Shown here: positions 25,055 to 32,853 of the stretch, piece by piece | Numbering within the stretch: position 1 is the first letter of the stretch | How the letters are laid out: each line of letters opens with the position of its first letter | Assembly: GCF_003050615.1 (NCBI RefSeq) | Contig: NZ_NWBU01000004.1 | Span: forward strand, 248,001-312,000 | From: Sphingomonas oleivorans | Lineage (GTDB): Bacteria; Pseudomonadota; Alphaproteobacteria; Sphingomonadales; Sphingomonadaceae | Direction: 5' to 3' | DNA: 64,000 nt | The notes under the pieces: model-generated | What the model was told of the DNA's origin: nothing | The model's database searches: none | Seen by the model: only the letters and a program-made list of their open reading frames with translations | Translations under genes and position numbers: made by a program

Positions 25055-26050
25055 TTATCCCAGCCGCGCCGCGATCAGTTCATTGAGATCCGCTTCCGGC
25101 CGCGCGCCATAATGGGAGATTACCTCCGCTGCGGCGATTGCGCCCATGGTCAGGCTGTCCTGCACGCTGCGTCCCTGCGTCTGCCCCGCGAGGAAGCCCG
25201 CCGCGAACAGGTCGCCCGCGCCCGTCGTATCGACGATCCGCGCGATCGGCTCGGCCGGCACGGCGAAGCGCGCGCCATCCTTCAACGCGATCGCCCCATG
25301 CGCGCCGCGCGTGACGACCAGCAGCGGCACCTTCGCCGCCGTCGTCGCCACCGCCGCCTCGAAATCGTCGGTCTGGGCGAGCGACAATATCTCCGCCTCA
25401 TTGGCGAAGAGTATGTCGATCAGCCCTTCCTCCATCAGCCGGTTGAAATCGCCGCGATGCCGCTCGATGCAGAAGGCGTCGGACAGGGTGAAGGCCACCT
25501 TGCGGCCGGCGCCACGCGCCACGTCGATCGCGGCGCGCATCGCCGCGCGCGGCTCTTCCGGATCCCACAAATAGCCTTCGAGATAGAGGATCGCGGCGGA
25601 CGCGATCAGCTCCCGATCCAGCGCCGCCTCGGGCAGGAACTGGGATGCGCCGAGGAAGGTGTTCATCGTCCGCTGCCCGTCCGGCGTCACCAGGATCAGG
25701 CAGCGCGCGGTGGAGGGATCGCCCCGACGCGACATGGTGTTGTAGACGACGCCTACCGCGCGAATATCATGCGCGAAGACGGTGCCGAGTTGATCTTCCG
25801 CCACCTGGCCGATGAAGCCGCATTTGCCGCCAAGTGCCGCGATGCCGGCCACGGTGTTCGCCGCCGATCCGCCGCTGATCTCGCGCCCCGGCCCCATCCG
25901 GCTGTACAGACCCTCCGCCGTTTCCGGATCGATCAGCCGCATCGATCCCTTGGCTATTCCTTCGTTCGCGATGAAGGCGTCGTCCGCCTGGGCAATTACG
26001 TCGACAATGGCATTGCCGATCGCGATGATATCGAGGGTCGTACCCGTCAC
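25055..26050 (-). CDS. PfkB-family carbohydrate/nucleoside kinase, adenosine kinase-like
   Basis: The 331-residue ribokinase-fold kinase starts TLDIIAIGNAIVDVIAQADD and has the second PfkB signature DTTGAGDLFAAGFLAG near residue 262 with the catalytic Asp. SGGSAANTVAGIAALGG near 60 is the substrate-site motif. It looks like the adenosine-kinase-type PfkB proteins widespread in alphaproteobacteria, which may phosphorylate adenosine, inosine or a sugar. It is convergent with the permease and separated by a terminator. The upstream 272 bases (26051-26322) show no gene. Confidence 0.88.
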   Translation of the reverse strand: MTGTTLDIIAIGNAIVDVIAQADDAFIANEGIAKGSMRLIDPETAEGLYSRMGPGREISGGSAANTVAGIAALGGKCGFIGQVAEDQLGTVFAHDIRAVGVVYNTMSRRGDPSTARCLILVTPDGQRTMNTFLGASQFLPEAALDRELIASAAILYLEGYLWDPEEPRAAMRAAIDVARGAGRKVAFTLSDAFCIERHRGDFNRLMEEGLIDILFANEAEILSLAQTDDFEAAVATTAAKVPLLVVTRGAHGAIALKDGARFAVPAEPIARIVDTTGAGDLFAAGFLAGQTQGRSVQDSLTMGAIAAAEVISHYGARPEADLNELIAARLG

Positions 26051-26322
26051 GCCTGTCTCCCTGTGGCGGCGAAATCGAAATAGCGCGACTAGACGGGGAC
26101 TGAGCCCGACGCAATCCGATAGCCCCGGCCGTGAAAGGCGATAAGAAAAGGCGATGCGCCTTCAAATCTCATTCCGACCGCCGGAAAGACGAGACTCGCC
26201 TTGCGACCGGCCGTGGCGATGGCGCGTCGCCCGGGTCCCTGCCATTAGCGACCCGTTCATGCGCCTTGTCGCAAAACTGCCGGCATCGCCATGATCAAGT
26301 CTATGTTTCACGGGAGGAAGCG

Positions 26323-26715
26323 ATGATCCGCCGCCTTGGCGCGCTCGTGCCGATGATCGGCCTGGCCGCGCTCGCCGCCTGCACCACGCCCAGCGCCGGC
26401 CCGCCGACCATCGTATCGCCCCCTTCGTCGCCGTCGCCCGCCAAATTGCCGACGGCCGGGCTGGAGCGGGTGATGGGCCAGGATGCCCGCGCGCTCCAGC
26501 TGCTGTTCGGCGATCCCGATCTCGATCTGCGCGAGACGGGCGCGCGCAAGCTCCAATTTTCCGGTCCGCTCTGCGTGCTCGACACCTATCTCTATCCGCG
26601 CGGGTCCGGCCGCGAGCCGGTGGTCACCTATGTCGACGCGCGCCGCCCGGACGGCACGGATTTCGACCGTGCAAGCTGCGTCGCTGCACTCAGCCGCCGG
26701 CAGGAAGCGCGCTGA
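26323..26715 (+). CDS. Small lipoprotein (hypothetical)
   Basis: The 130-residue protein has a lipobox (LAALAAC, Cys about residue 21), a Pro/Ser-rich linker ([12 protein letters not shown]) and a compact C-terminal domain with [21 protein letters not shown] near 55-75 and two cysteines in the mature part (LCVLD and SCVAALSRR) that could pair. It resembles conserved small lipoproteins of sphingomonads, but I do not recognise a family. A strong Shine-Dalgarno (ggaggaag) precedes 26323. The last 26 bases overlap the 3' end of queG on the other strand. Confidence 0.75.
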   Translation: MIRRLGALVPMIGLAALAACTTPSAGPPTIVSPPSSPSPAKLPTAGLERVMGQDARALQLLFGDPDLDLRETGARKLQFSGPLCVLDTYLYPRGSGREPVVTYVDARRPDGTDFDRASCVAALSRRQEAR

Positions 26716-27856
26716 TCGGCTCGACCGATCGGGCATCGGCCATGTCGGGCGGCAGCATCCACTCCGCCCGCACTGTCTCGTCCGTCTCGCTATCGATCCG
26801 CGCCGCACGCTCCCGCGCGAATGCCGCCGGATCGAGCCGCGACAGTGCCCAGACCGCCGCCCCGCGCACCAGCGCGCTCGGATCGTCCAGCAGCCGCACA
26901 GCCGGCGCCACCAGCGCCGCGGCCCCGCTGTTCCCCGCTACGATCAGCGCGTTGCGCACCATCCGGTCTCGCCCGATCCGCTTGATCGGCGAGCCCGAGA
27001 AGATCGCGCGGAAGGCCGGATCGTCCATCTCCAGCAGATCGCCTATCTCGGGCGCCGCCAGCTCCGCCCGCGCATGGAAGGCCCGGTTCGCCGCAGCGCT
27101 CGCGGCGAACTTGTTCCACGGGCAGACCGCCAGGCAATCGTCGCAGCCATAGACGCGATTGCCGATCGCCGCGCGGAACTCCAGCGGGATGGGGCCCTTA
27201 TTCTCGATGGTGAGATAGGAGATGCAGCGCCGCGCATCGATGCGATAGGGCGCCGGAAAGGCGTCCGTCGGGCAGGCCCGCTGGCAGGCGTCGCATGATC
27301 CGCAACTGTCGCGATGGCGCGCGTCGGGCGTCAGCTCCAAAGTCGTCATGATCGCGCCGAGCAGCAGCCAGCTTCCCTGTTCGCGGCTGACGAGATTGCT
27401 GTGCTTGCCCTGCCAGCCGAGCCCCGCCGCCTCGGCCAGCGGCTTTTCCATCACCGGCGCGGTATCGACGAACACCTTCACATCGCCCCCCGCCTTCGCC
27501 ACCAGCCAGCGGGCGAGCGCCTTCAGCGCCTTCTTGACGATGTCATGATAATCCTGCCCGCGCGCATAGGCGGAAATGCGCCCGATCCCGCCTTCGCCTT
27601 CCAGCGCCATCGGATTTTCGGCCGGTGCATAGCTCATGCCGAGCATGATGACGGATCGCACCTCGGGCCATAGCGCCGCCGGGCTGCCGCGCTGGCCGGA
27701 TCGTTCCTCCATCCACAGCATGTCGCCATGCGCGCCGCTCGCCAGCCATTCGGCCAGCCGCGCCGCCGTCTCCGGCGCCGCATCCGCGCGTGCAATGCCG
27801 CAGGCGACGAAGCCCAGCGCCGCCGCTTCCGCCTTCAATGCCGCCTCTATATCCAC
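26690..27856 (-). CDS. queG: Epoxyqueuosine reductase
   Basis: The 388-residue QueG reduces epoxyqueuosine to queuosine in tRNA, using cobalamin and two [4Fe-4S] clusters. The ferredoxin-like Cys motifs [16 protein letters not shown] near residue 185 and [13 protein letters not shown] near 241 are complete. Upstream, [20 protein letters not shown] near 131 carries the catalytic Asp. The C-terminus has a HEAT-repeat-like segment. Its 3' end overlaps the lipoprotein gene tail-to-tail. The start at 27856 leaves 107 bases to the divergent ABC gene. Confidence 0.95.
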   Translation of the reverse strand: MDIEAALKAEAAALGFVACGIARADAAPETAARLAEWLASGAHGDMLWMEERSGQRGSPAALWPEVRSVIMLGMSYAPAENPMALEGEGGIGRISAYARGQDYHDIVKKALKALARWLVAKAGGDVKVFVDTAPVMEKPLAEAAGLGWQGKHSNLVSREQGSWLLLGAIMTTLELTPDARHRDSCGSCDACQRACPTDAFPAPYRIDARRCISYLTIENKGPIPLEFRAAIGNRVYGCDDCLAVCPWNKFAASAAANRAFHARAELAAPEIGDLLEMDDPAFRAIFSGSPIKRIGRDRMVRNALIVAGNSGAAALVAPAVRLLDDPSALVRGAAVWALSRLDPAAFARERAARIDSETDETVRAEWMLPPDMADARSVEPISALPAGG

Positions 27857-27963
27857 AAGGCCCTATCTACACGCCCCGTCCGCAAAAGCTGGAATCTCTT
27901 TTCGCCTTTCGTCACAAAGGCTCCGGCTGTCACGGGACGGACGATCGCGAGGGACATGATCAG

Positions 27964-28899
27964 GTGACGGATTTCGCGATCGAGGCGCGGGGCCTGGTCA
28001 AATATTTCGACGGTGCCCGCGCGGTCGACGGCATCGATCTCGCCGTGCCCGCCGGCACCATCTATGGCGTGCTCGGCCCCAATGGCGCGGGCAAGACGAC
28101 CACGCTGCGCATGCTGCTCGGCATCATCGATCCGGACGAGGGCGATCGCCACCTGCTCGGCGAGACGGTCCCGATCCGCGCTGCACCCAAGGTCGGCTAT
28201 CTGCCCGAGGAACGCGGCCTCTATCCCGCAATGGCGGCGGCGGACGCAATCGCCTTCATGGGTGCGCTGCGCGGCCTGCCGTTGAAGGAGGGCCGCCACC
28301 GCGCCGCGCTGCTGATGGAGGAATATGGGCTGGGCCATGCCGTCAAGCGGCCGATCCGTACCCTCTCCAAGGGCATGGCGCAGACCGTCCAGCTCCTCGG
28401 CACGATCGTCCACAAACCCCGGCTGATCGTCCTCGACGAGCCTTTCTCCGGTCTCGATGCGATCAACCAGGCCCGGCTCGAAGGGCTGATCCGCGCCCAG
28501 GCGGCAGATGGCGTGACCATCCTCTTCTCCACCCATGTCATCGCCCATGCCGAGCGGTTGTGCGAACGGATCGCGATCATCGCCCGGGGCAAGATCCGCT
28601 TCGAGGGCGGGGTGGAGGAAGCGCGCGCGCGCCTCGCGCCGCAGGTCCGCCTCGGCACGCGCGCCGCAGACGGCCCGTGGCGCGCCGCCCTTCCCGCCGA
28701 TGCGCGACATGACGGGGGCCTGTGGCGCTTCGAACTGCCCGAAAGCGGCATAGAGCCGCTGCTCGAGGCGCTGATCCGGGGCGGCGCCGGGATCGAGACG
28801 CTGTCGATCGAGCGGCCCGGCCTGCACGACGCCTTCGTCGCCATCGTCGGCGCGGCCACGACGCAGGACATGGACAAGGAAGAGGAAGAGCGCGCATGA
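27964..28899 (+). CDS. ABC transporter ATP-binding protein, NatA-like
   Basis: The 311-residue ATPase has Walker A GPNGAGKTTT near residue 40, a signature LSKGMAQ near 138 and Walker B VLDEPFSGLD near 158. A C-terminal DUF4162-like tail of about 80 residues follows. GTG at 27964 is the best start: a nearby ATG runs into a stop after three codons, and the GTG has gaggga upstream. It overlaps the permease by ATGA. The pair resembles NatAB (Na+ or drug efflux) exporters, but the substrate is unknown. Confidence 0.9.
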   Translation: MTDFAIEARGLVKYFDGARAVDGIDLAVPAGTIYGVLGPNGAGKTTTLRMLLGIIDPDEGDRHLLGETVPIRAAPKVGYLPEERGLYPAMAAADAIAFMGALRGLPLKEGRHRAALLMEEYGLGHAVKRPIRTLSKGMAQTVQLLGTIVHKPRLIVLDEPFSGLDAINQARLEGLIRAQAADGVTILFSTHVIAHAERLCERIAIIARGKIRFEGGVEEARARLAPQVRLGTRAADGPWRAALPADARHDGGLWRFELPESGIEPLLEALIRGGAGIETLSIERPGLHDAFVAIVGAATTQDMDKEEEERA

Positions 28900-30113
28900 G
28901 GCAGATCTTCCGCGCCGCCTGGGTCATCGCCCGGCGCGATTATGTCGCGACCGTCTGGTCCAAGACCTTCCTGCTGTTCCTGCTCGGCCCGCTCTTCCCC
29001 ATCGCCTTCGGCCTGTTCTTCGGCAGCATCGGCGAACGGGCGGCCGAGGCCGGGCGCGGCAGCGTCGCCGTGATCGCCGATATGCGCGACGGGCGGGCGA
29101 TCGCCGACGCGCATCTCCGCCTGTCCGGCCGGCTGGGCAGGCGTGCGCTGCCCGAACTCAATATCGTCGCGCCCGAACAGGACGAGGCGGCACAGATCCG
29201 CCGCCTCCTCGCCGATCCCAAGGCGAACAGCATCGCCGTGCTCACCGGCGGGCTCGTCCGCCCTGCGCTCCACGCCGCCGAGGGCCGGCTCGATACGCTC
29301 GACGGCGAGCTCGCGCTCATCCTCGATCGCGCGCGCGAAGCTCGCGTCATGGGTGCCGCCGTTCCGTCCCCGGTCGAAATCCTCCGCCGGCCGATCGAGG
29401 GGGCAGCGGGCGACGATAAGGGCGGTCGCGAGCTTATCGCCCGTGCGGGCCAGACGCTGCTCGTGCTGCTGATCATGATCCTTGCCGGCATGCTGCTGTC
29501 CAACCTGATCGAGGAGAAATCGAACAAGGTGATCGAGGTGCTGGCCGCCGCCGTGCCGATCGACGCCATCTTCCTCGGCAAGCTCGCGGCGATGCTGGCG
29601 ATGTCGCTCACGGGCATATTCGTCTGGGGCGGCGCCGCCGCGATCGCCGCCGCCCTGTTCCTCGCGGGTGATCCCGGCTCGATTCCCGCGCCCGCGGTCG
29701 GCTGGTCCGCCTTTGCGGCACTCGGCCTCCTCTATTTCGCCGCCGCCTATCTCCTGGTCGGCGCGCTGTTCCTCGGCATAGGCGGGCAGGCCTCGACGGT
29801 GCGCGAGGTGCAGACGCTCTCCATGCCGCTCACCATGGGGCAGCTCGCGATCTTCGCGCTCGCCTCCACCGCGATCGGCGCGCCGGACGGGCCTGCCGGC
29901 CTCGCCGCCTCGGCCTTTCCCTGGAGCTCGCCCTTCGCGATGATCGCGCGCGCCGCCGAGCGGCCGGAGCTCTGGCCGCACCTCCTCGCCATTGGCTGGC
30001 AGCTTCTGTGGCTTGCCCTCATCATCCGCATCGCCTCGCGCCTGTTCCGCTTGAGCGTGCTCAGCTCCGGCCGCCGGCATGGCTGGCTGGCGAAGCTCCG
30101 CGCCAGGGCTTGA
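28896..30113 (+). CDS. ABC-2 type transporter permease, NatB-like
   Basis: The 405-residue permease has an N-terminal membrane helix near residue 25-45, a roughly 160-residue extracytoplasmic domain, then five helices from about 187 onward (LLVLLIMILAGMLLSN, with the NKVIEVL motif near 208). This is the NatB/ABC-2 layout. It is translationally coupled to the ATPase by ATGA overlap. It ends 45 bases before the MsrB gene, which may be co-transcribed. Confidence 0.88.
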   Translation: MRQIFRAAWVIARRDYVATVWSKTFLLFLLGPLFPIAFGLFFGSIGERAAEAGRGSVAVIADMRDGRAIADAHLRLSGRLGRRALPELNIVAPEQDEAAQIRRLLADPKANSIAVLTGGLVRPALHAAEGRLDTLDGELALILDRAREARVMGAAVPSPVEILRRPIEGAAGDDKGGRELIARAGQTLLVLLIMILAGMLLSNLIEEKSNKVIEVLAAAVPIDAIFLGKLAAMLAMSLTGIFVWGGAAAIAAALFLAGDPGSIPAPAVGWSAFAALGLLYFAAAYLLVGALFLGIGGQASTVREVQTLSMPLTMGQLAIFALASTAIGAPDGPAGLAASAFPWSSPFAMIARAAERPELWPHLLAIGWQLLWLALIIRIASRLFRLSVLSSGRRHGWLAKLRARA

Positions 30114-30158
30114 AACTGCATGGCTTCCCGCCACCTATTCCCTGCAGGAAAGCGCAAA

Positions 30159-30650
30159 ATGTCCATCAGCAGACGGCAGATGATCGGCACGGGCGGCATT
30201 GCGGCGGTCACGGCGCTGCTGTTCGGCACAGCCATGGGCCGCACCGCGCCCGGCAGGTTCGAGCTGATGCTGAGCGATGCCGAATGGCGCAGGCGCCTCT
30301 CGCCCCAGGCCTATGCCGTGCTCCGCCGCGAGGCGACCGAGCGGCCTTATTCCAGCCCGCTCAATGACGAGCATCGCCCCGGCACATTCGTCTGCGCCGG
30401 CTGCGGCCTTCCCCTCTTTTCGTCGAGAACCAAGTTCGACAGCGGCACGGGCTGGCCCAGCTTCTGGCGCCCCCTTCCCAGGGCCGTCGGCACGGCCACG
30501 GATCGGCTGCTCGGCTATGCACGCACCGAGGTCCATTGTCGGCGCTGCGGCGGCCATCTCGGCCATGTCTTCGATGATGGGCCTCCGCCCACCGGCAAGC
30601 GCTACTGCATGAACGGCGTGGCGTTGCGCTTCATTCCCGCCCGCGCCTGA
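30159..30650 (+). CDS. msrB: Tat-exported peptide-methionine (R)-S-oxide reductase
   Basis: The 163-residue MsrB has a Tat-type leader (SISRRQMIGTGGIAAVTALL) ending near residue 32, then the SelR domain. Zinc ligands are CAGCG near 71 and CRRCGGHLGHVF near 119; the catalytic Cys is in RYCMNG near 148. It reduces the R-epimer of methionine sulfoxide in periplasmic proteins. A Tat route for MsrB implies folded export with its zinc. The start at 30159 follows aggaaag; the upstream in-frame ATG at 30120 adds polar residues before the leader and is less likely. Confidence 0.92.
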   Translation: MSISRRQMIGTGGIAAVTALLFGTAMGRTAPGRFELMLSDAEWRRRLSPQAYAVLRREATERPYSSPLNDEHRPGTFVCAGCGLPLFSSRTKFDSGTGWPSFWRPLPRAVGTATDRLLGYARTEVHCRRCGGHLGHVFDDGPPPTGKRYCMNGVALRFIPARA

Positions 30651-30713
30651 AACGTTCGTCCGCATTCGCCGGCCGGAACGCCCCCTCCCCCTTCCCCTGG
30701 GGGATTAATCCGG

Positions 30714-31514
30714 TCAGTGGACGAAGCGCGCCACCACGTCGCGATAGCTGCGGCTGACCTTCACCTGCGCGCCCGAATCGAGCACCAGGAAACATTCGCC
30801 ATTGGTATGCGGCTTCACCTGCCTGACGAGGTCGAGATTGACGATCGTCGAACGGTGCACCCGCTGGAAACGGCGCGGATCGAGCCGCTTTTCCAGATCC
30901 TTCATCGTCTCGCGCAGGATCAGCGTATTGTCGCCCGTATAGATGCACATATAGTCGCCGGCAGCGTCGATCCGCTCGATCGTATCCACATCGACGCGGA
31001 ATATCTGTCCGCGATCCTTGATGTTGATCAGCTTCTCGAAACGGCTTGCGGCGGGTGCCTCCACCGTCTCCGGCAGGCTTCCGGCCGCTTCGGGGGCGAC
31101 TTCGGCGAGCACTTCCATCAGCCGCGTCGCTTCCACGGCGCCGCGCTTCTCCGCCAGCCGCTGGCGCACCCGGTCCAGCGTGTCGGCGAGGCGATCGGTA
31201 TCCACCGGCTTCATCAGATAATCGACCGCATCCGCCTCGAAGGCACGCAGCGCATGGTCCATATAGGCGGTGACGAATACGAAGAGCGGCGGCTCCACCT
31301 CCATCAGCCCCTGGATCACGGAAAATCCGTCGAAGCCGGGCATCTGGATATCGAGGAAGACGAGGTCTGGCTTGTGCGTCTTGATCGCGCGAATGGCCTC
31401 GCGGCCGTTGAGGCAAGTCTCAATGATTTCAACGTCCTCATGCGCTTCGAGCCGGAGCGCCAGGCCTTGGATGGCGAGCGGCTCGTCATCGACGAGGATG
31501 GTGCGGATCGTCAT
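30714..31514 (-). CDS. LytTR-family response regulator
   Basis: The 266-residue regulator has a receiver domain (about 1-120) with phospho-acceptor Asp in LVFLDIQMPGFDG near 52, and a LytTR DNA-binding domain (about 165-262) with DYMCIYTGDNTLILRETMKD and the HRSTIVNLDLV motif near 219. The start overlaps the stop of the histidine kinase gene (31511-31514), so the two form a coupled pair of the LytS/LytR or YehU/YehT type. Its targets are unknown; a TonB-dependent receptor is divergently placed beyond the kinase gene. Confidence 0.92.
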   Translation of the reverse strand: MTIRTILVDDEPLAIQGLALRLEAHEDVEIIETCLNGREAIRAIKTHKPDLVFLDIQMPGFDGFSVIQGLMEVEPPLFVFVTAYMDHALRAFEADAVDYLMKPVDTDRLADTLDRVRQRLAEKRGAVEATRLMEVLAEVAPEAAGSLPETVEAPAASRFEKLINIKDRGQIFRVDVDTIERIDAAGDYMCIYTGDNTLILRETMKDLEKRLDPRRFQRVHRSTIVNLDLVRQVKPHTNGECFLVLDSGAQVKVSRSYRDVVARFVH

Positions 31515-32605
31515 GCGAATTCCTTGGGCTGTTCAGTCTGGAAGGGTATTTCGATCATGACGCCGAACCCGCCCTCCCGGCTCGCTTGAATATCGAACCG
31601 ATGGTCCGCGCCATAAGCCTGCGCCAGCCTGTCCCGAATATTCGCCAGTCCGACGCCTGTTGAATAAGTGGGCCGCGCCCCCCCCTCTTGCAAGCCCGGT
31701 CCCGTGTCCGAAACCGTAATCTGGAGGCGATCCCCCGCCAGGCGCGCCTCCACCGCAATGTCCGCCCCCTCCTCCTTGGGCGTCACGGCATATTTGATCG
31801 CATTTTCGACAAGCGGCTGGAGCAGCAGCGACGGCAGCCGTGCCTGCGAGACGCGCGGATCGATCGCGAAGCTCGGCCGCAGCCGATCCTCGAACCGCAT
31901 CTTCTCGATCTCCAGATAGAGCTTCAGCGTCTCCACCTCCTGCGCCACAGTCACCTGGCCCGCCGGCTCGTTCACCAGCGTGTAGCGCAGGAACGAGGAT
32001 AGTCTCGACAGCATCGCATTAGCACGATCCGTCTGCTTGAGCAGCACCAATGTGGAGATGGAATTTAGGGTGTTGAACAGGAAATGGGGATTGAGCTGGT
32101 AGCGCAGCATGGCGAGCTGGGCGGCCGACGCCTGCACCTCCAGCTTGGACATCTGGTCCATCTTCTCCTCGAGGAGCAGATAGAAGTTGATGCCGTAATA
32201 AAGCGCGGACCAGGCCGCGAGCAGCGAGAAATCGAGCAGGATCGCGCCCAGGAACTGGATGCCCTCGGGCGGCGATCCGGGGCGGTAGAAGGTCGCATGC
32301 GCCCAGGTCTCGATCGTCGAGAATATGGCCGATGCAAGCATCAGGATCAGGATCGATACCGTCCAGGTCACCGCCGGCCGCTGCGTGATCAGCCGGCGAT
32401 AGGCGGCCGCCATCAGCAGCGTCAGCGAATAGCCGGTCGCGGTCGTGAGCGCCGCCGGCACGATGTAGAGAAAGCCCATCGCATTGGCGATGCCGCCCAG
32501 CGCGCGTAGCGTGAAATAGCCCGCCCAGCCGGCGGATTGCAGGATCCAGAAGGCCCGATTCTTGTCATTGAAGAAGGGCTGCGAGCGAAGGCCGGTCAAT
32601 GCCAT
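31511..32605 (-). CDS. LytS/YehU-type sensor histidine kinase
   Basis: The 364-residue kinase (start 32605, MALTGLRSQPFF) has four membrane helices in its first 150 residues, then the His_kinase domain (PF06580) with LRYQLNPHFLFNTLNSIS near 189 containing the phospho-acceptor His, and an HATPase domain with LLQPLVENAIKYA near 268 and GVGLANIRDRL near 326. The signal is unknown. An in-frame start at 32638 is also possible. It is coupled to the LytTR regulator by ATGA overlap. The start is 248 bases from a divergent TonB-dependent receptor; the gap may contain both promoters. Confidence 0.9.
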   Translation of the reverse strand: MALTGLRSQPFFNDKNRAFWILQSAGWAGYFTLRALGGIANAMGFLYIVPAALTTATGYSLTLLMAAAYRRLITQRPAVTWTVSILILMLASAIFSTIETWAHATFYRPGSPPEGIQFLGAILLDFSLLAAWSALYYGINFYLLLEEKMDQMSKLEVQASAAQLAMLRYQLNPHFLFNTLNSISTLVLLKQTDRANAMLSRLSSFLRYTLVNEPAGQVTVAQEVETLKLYLEIEKMRFEDRLRPSFAIDPRVSQARLPSLLLQPLVENAIKYAVTPKEEGADIAVEARLAGDRLQITVSDTGPGLQEGGARPTYSTGVGLANIRDRLAQAYGADHRFDIQASREGGFGVMIEIPFQTEQPKEFA

Positions 32606-32853
32606 GCGCCCAGCATCTACAGGAAAGCCGCCGCTCATGGCAATTTTTCGGCGGCTGGACGATCGCACACGGCCCCGTCCTCCTTTCATGGTGCACAAAT
32701 GCCAACTCGGAGCGCCCATCCTAACCGGCATTGCCCTGTTCCGACATTGGGCGACATGGAGCCTTCATCATACCGACACCGGAATGAAACGGCCCACACC
32801 TAGCTCCACCCCTGAAAGGACGCTCGATCAGGCGCACCAAAGGGGAACATATC

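Noticed and set aside
28221-30134. Minus-strand open frame of 637 codons across the ABC exporter
   Set aside because: ATPase and permease on the plus strand are well supported by Walker motifs and membrane helices; the antisense frame is composition-biased.
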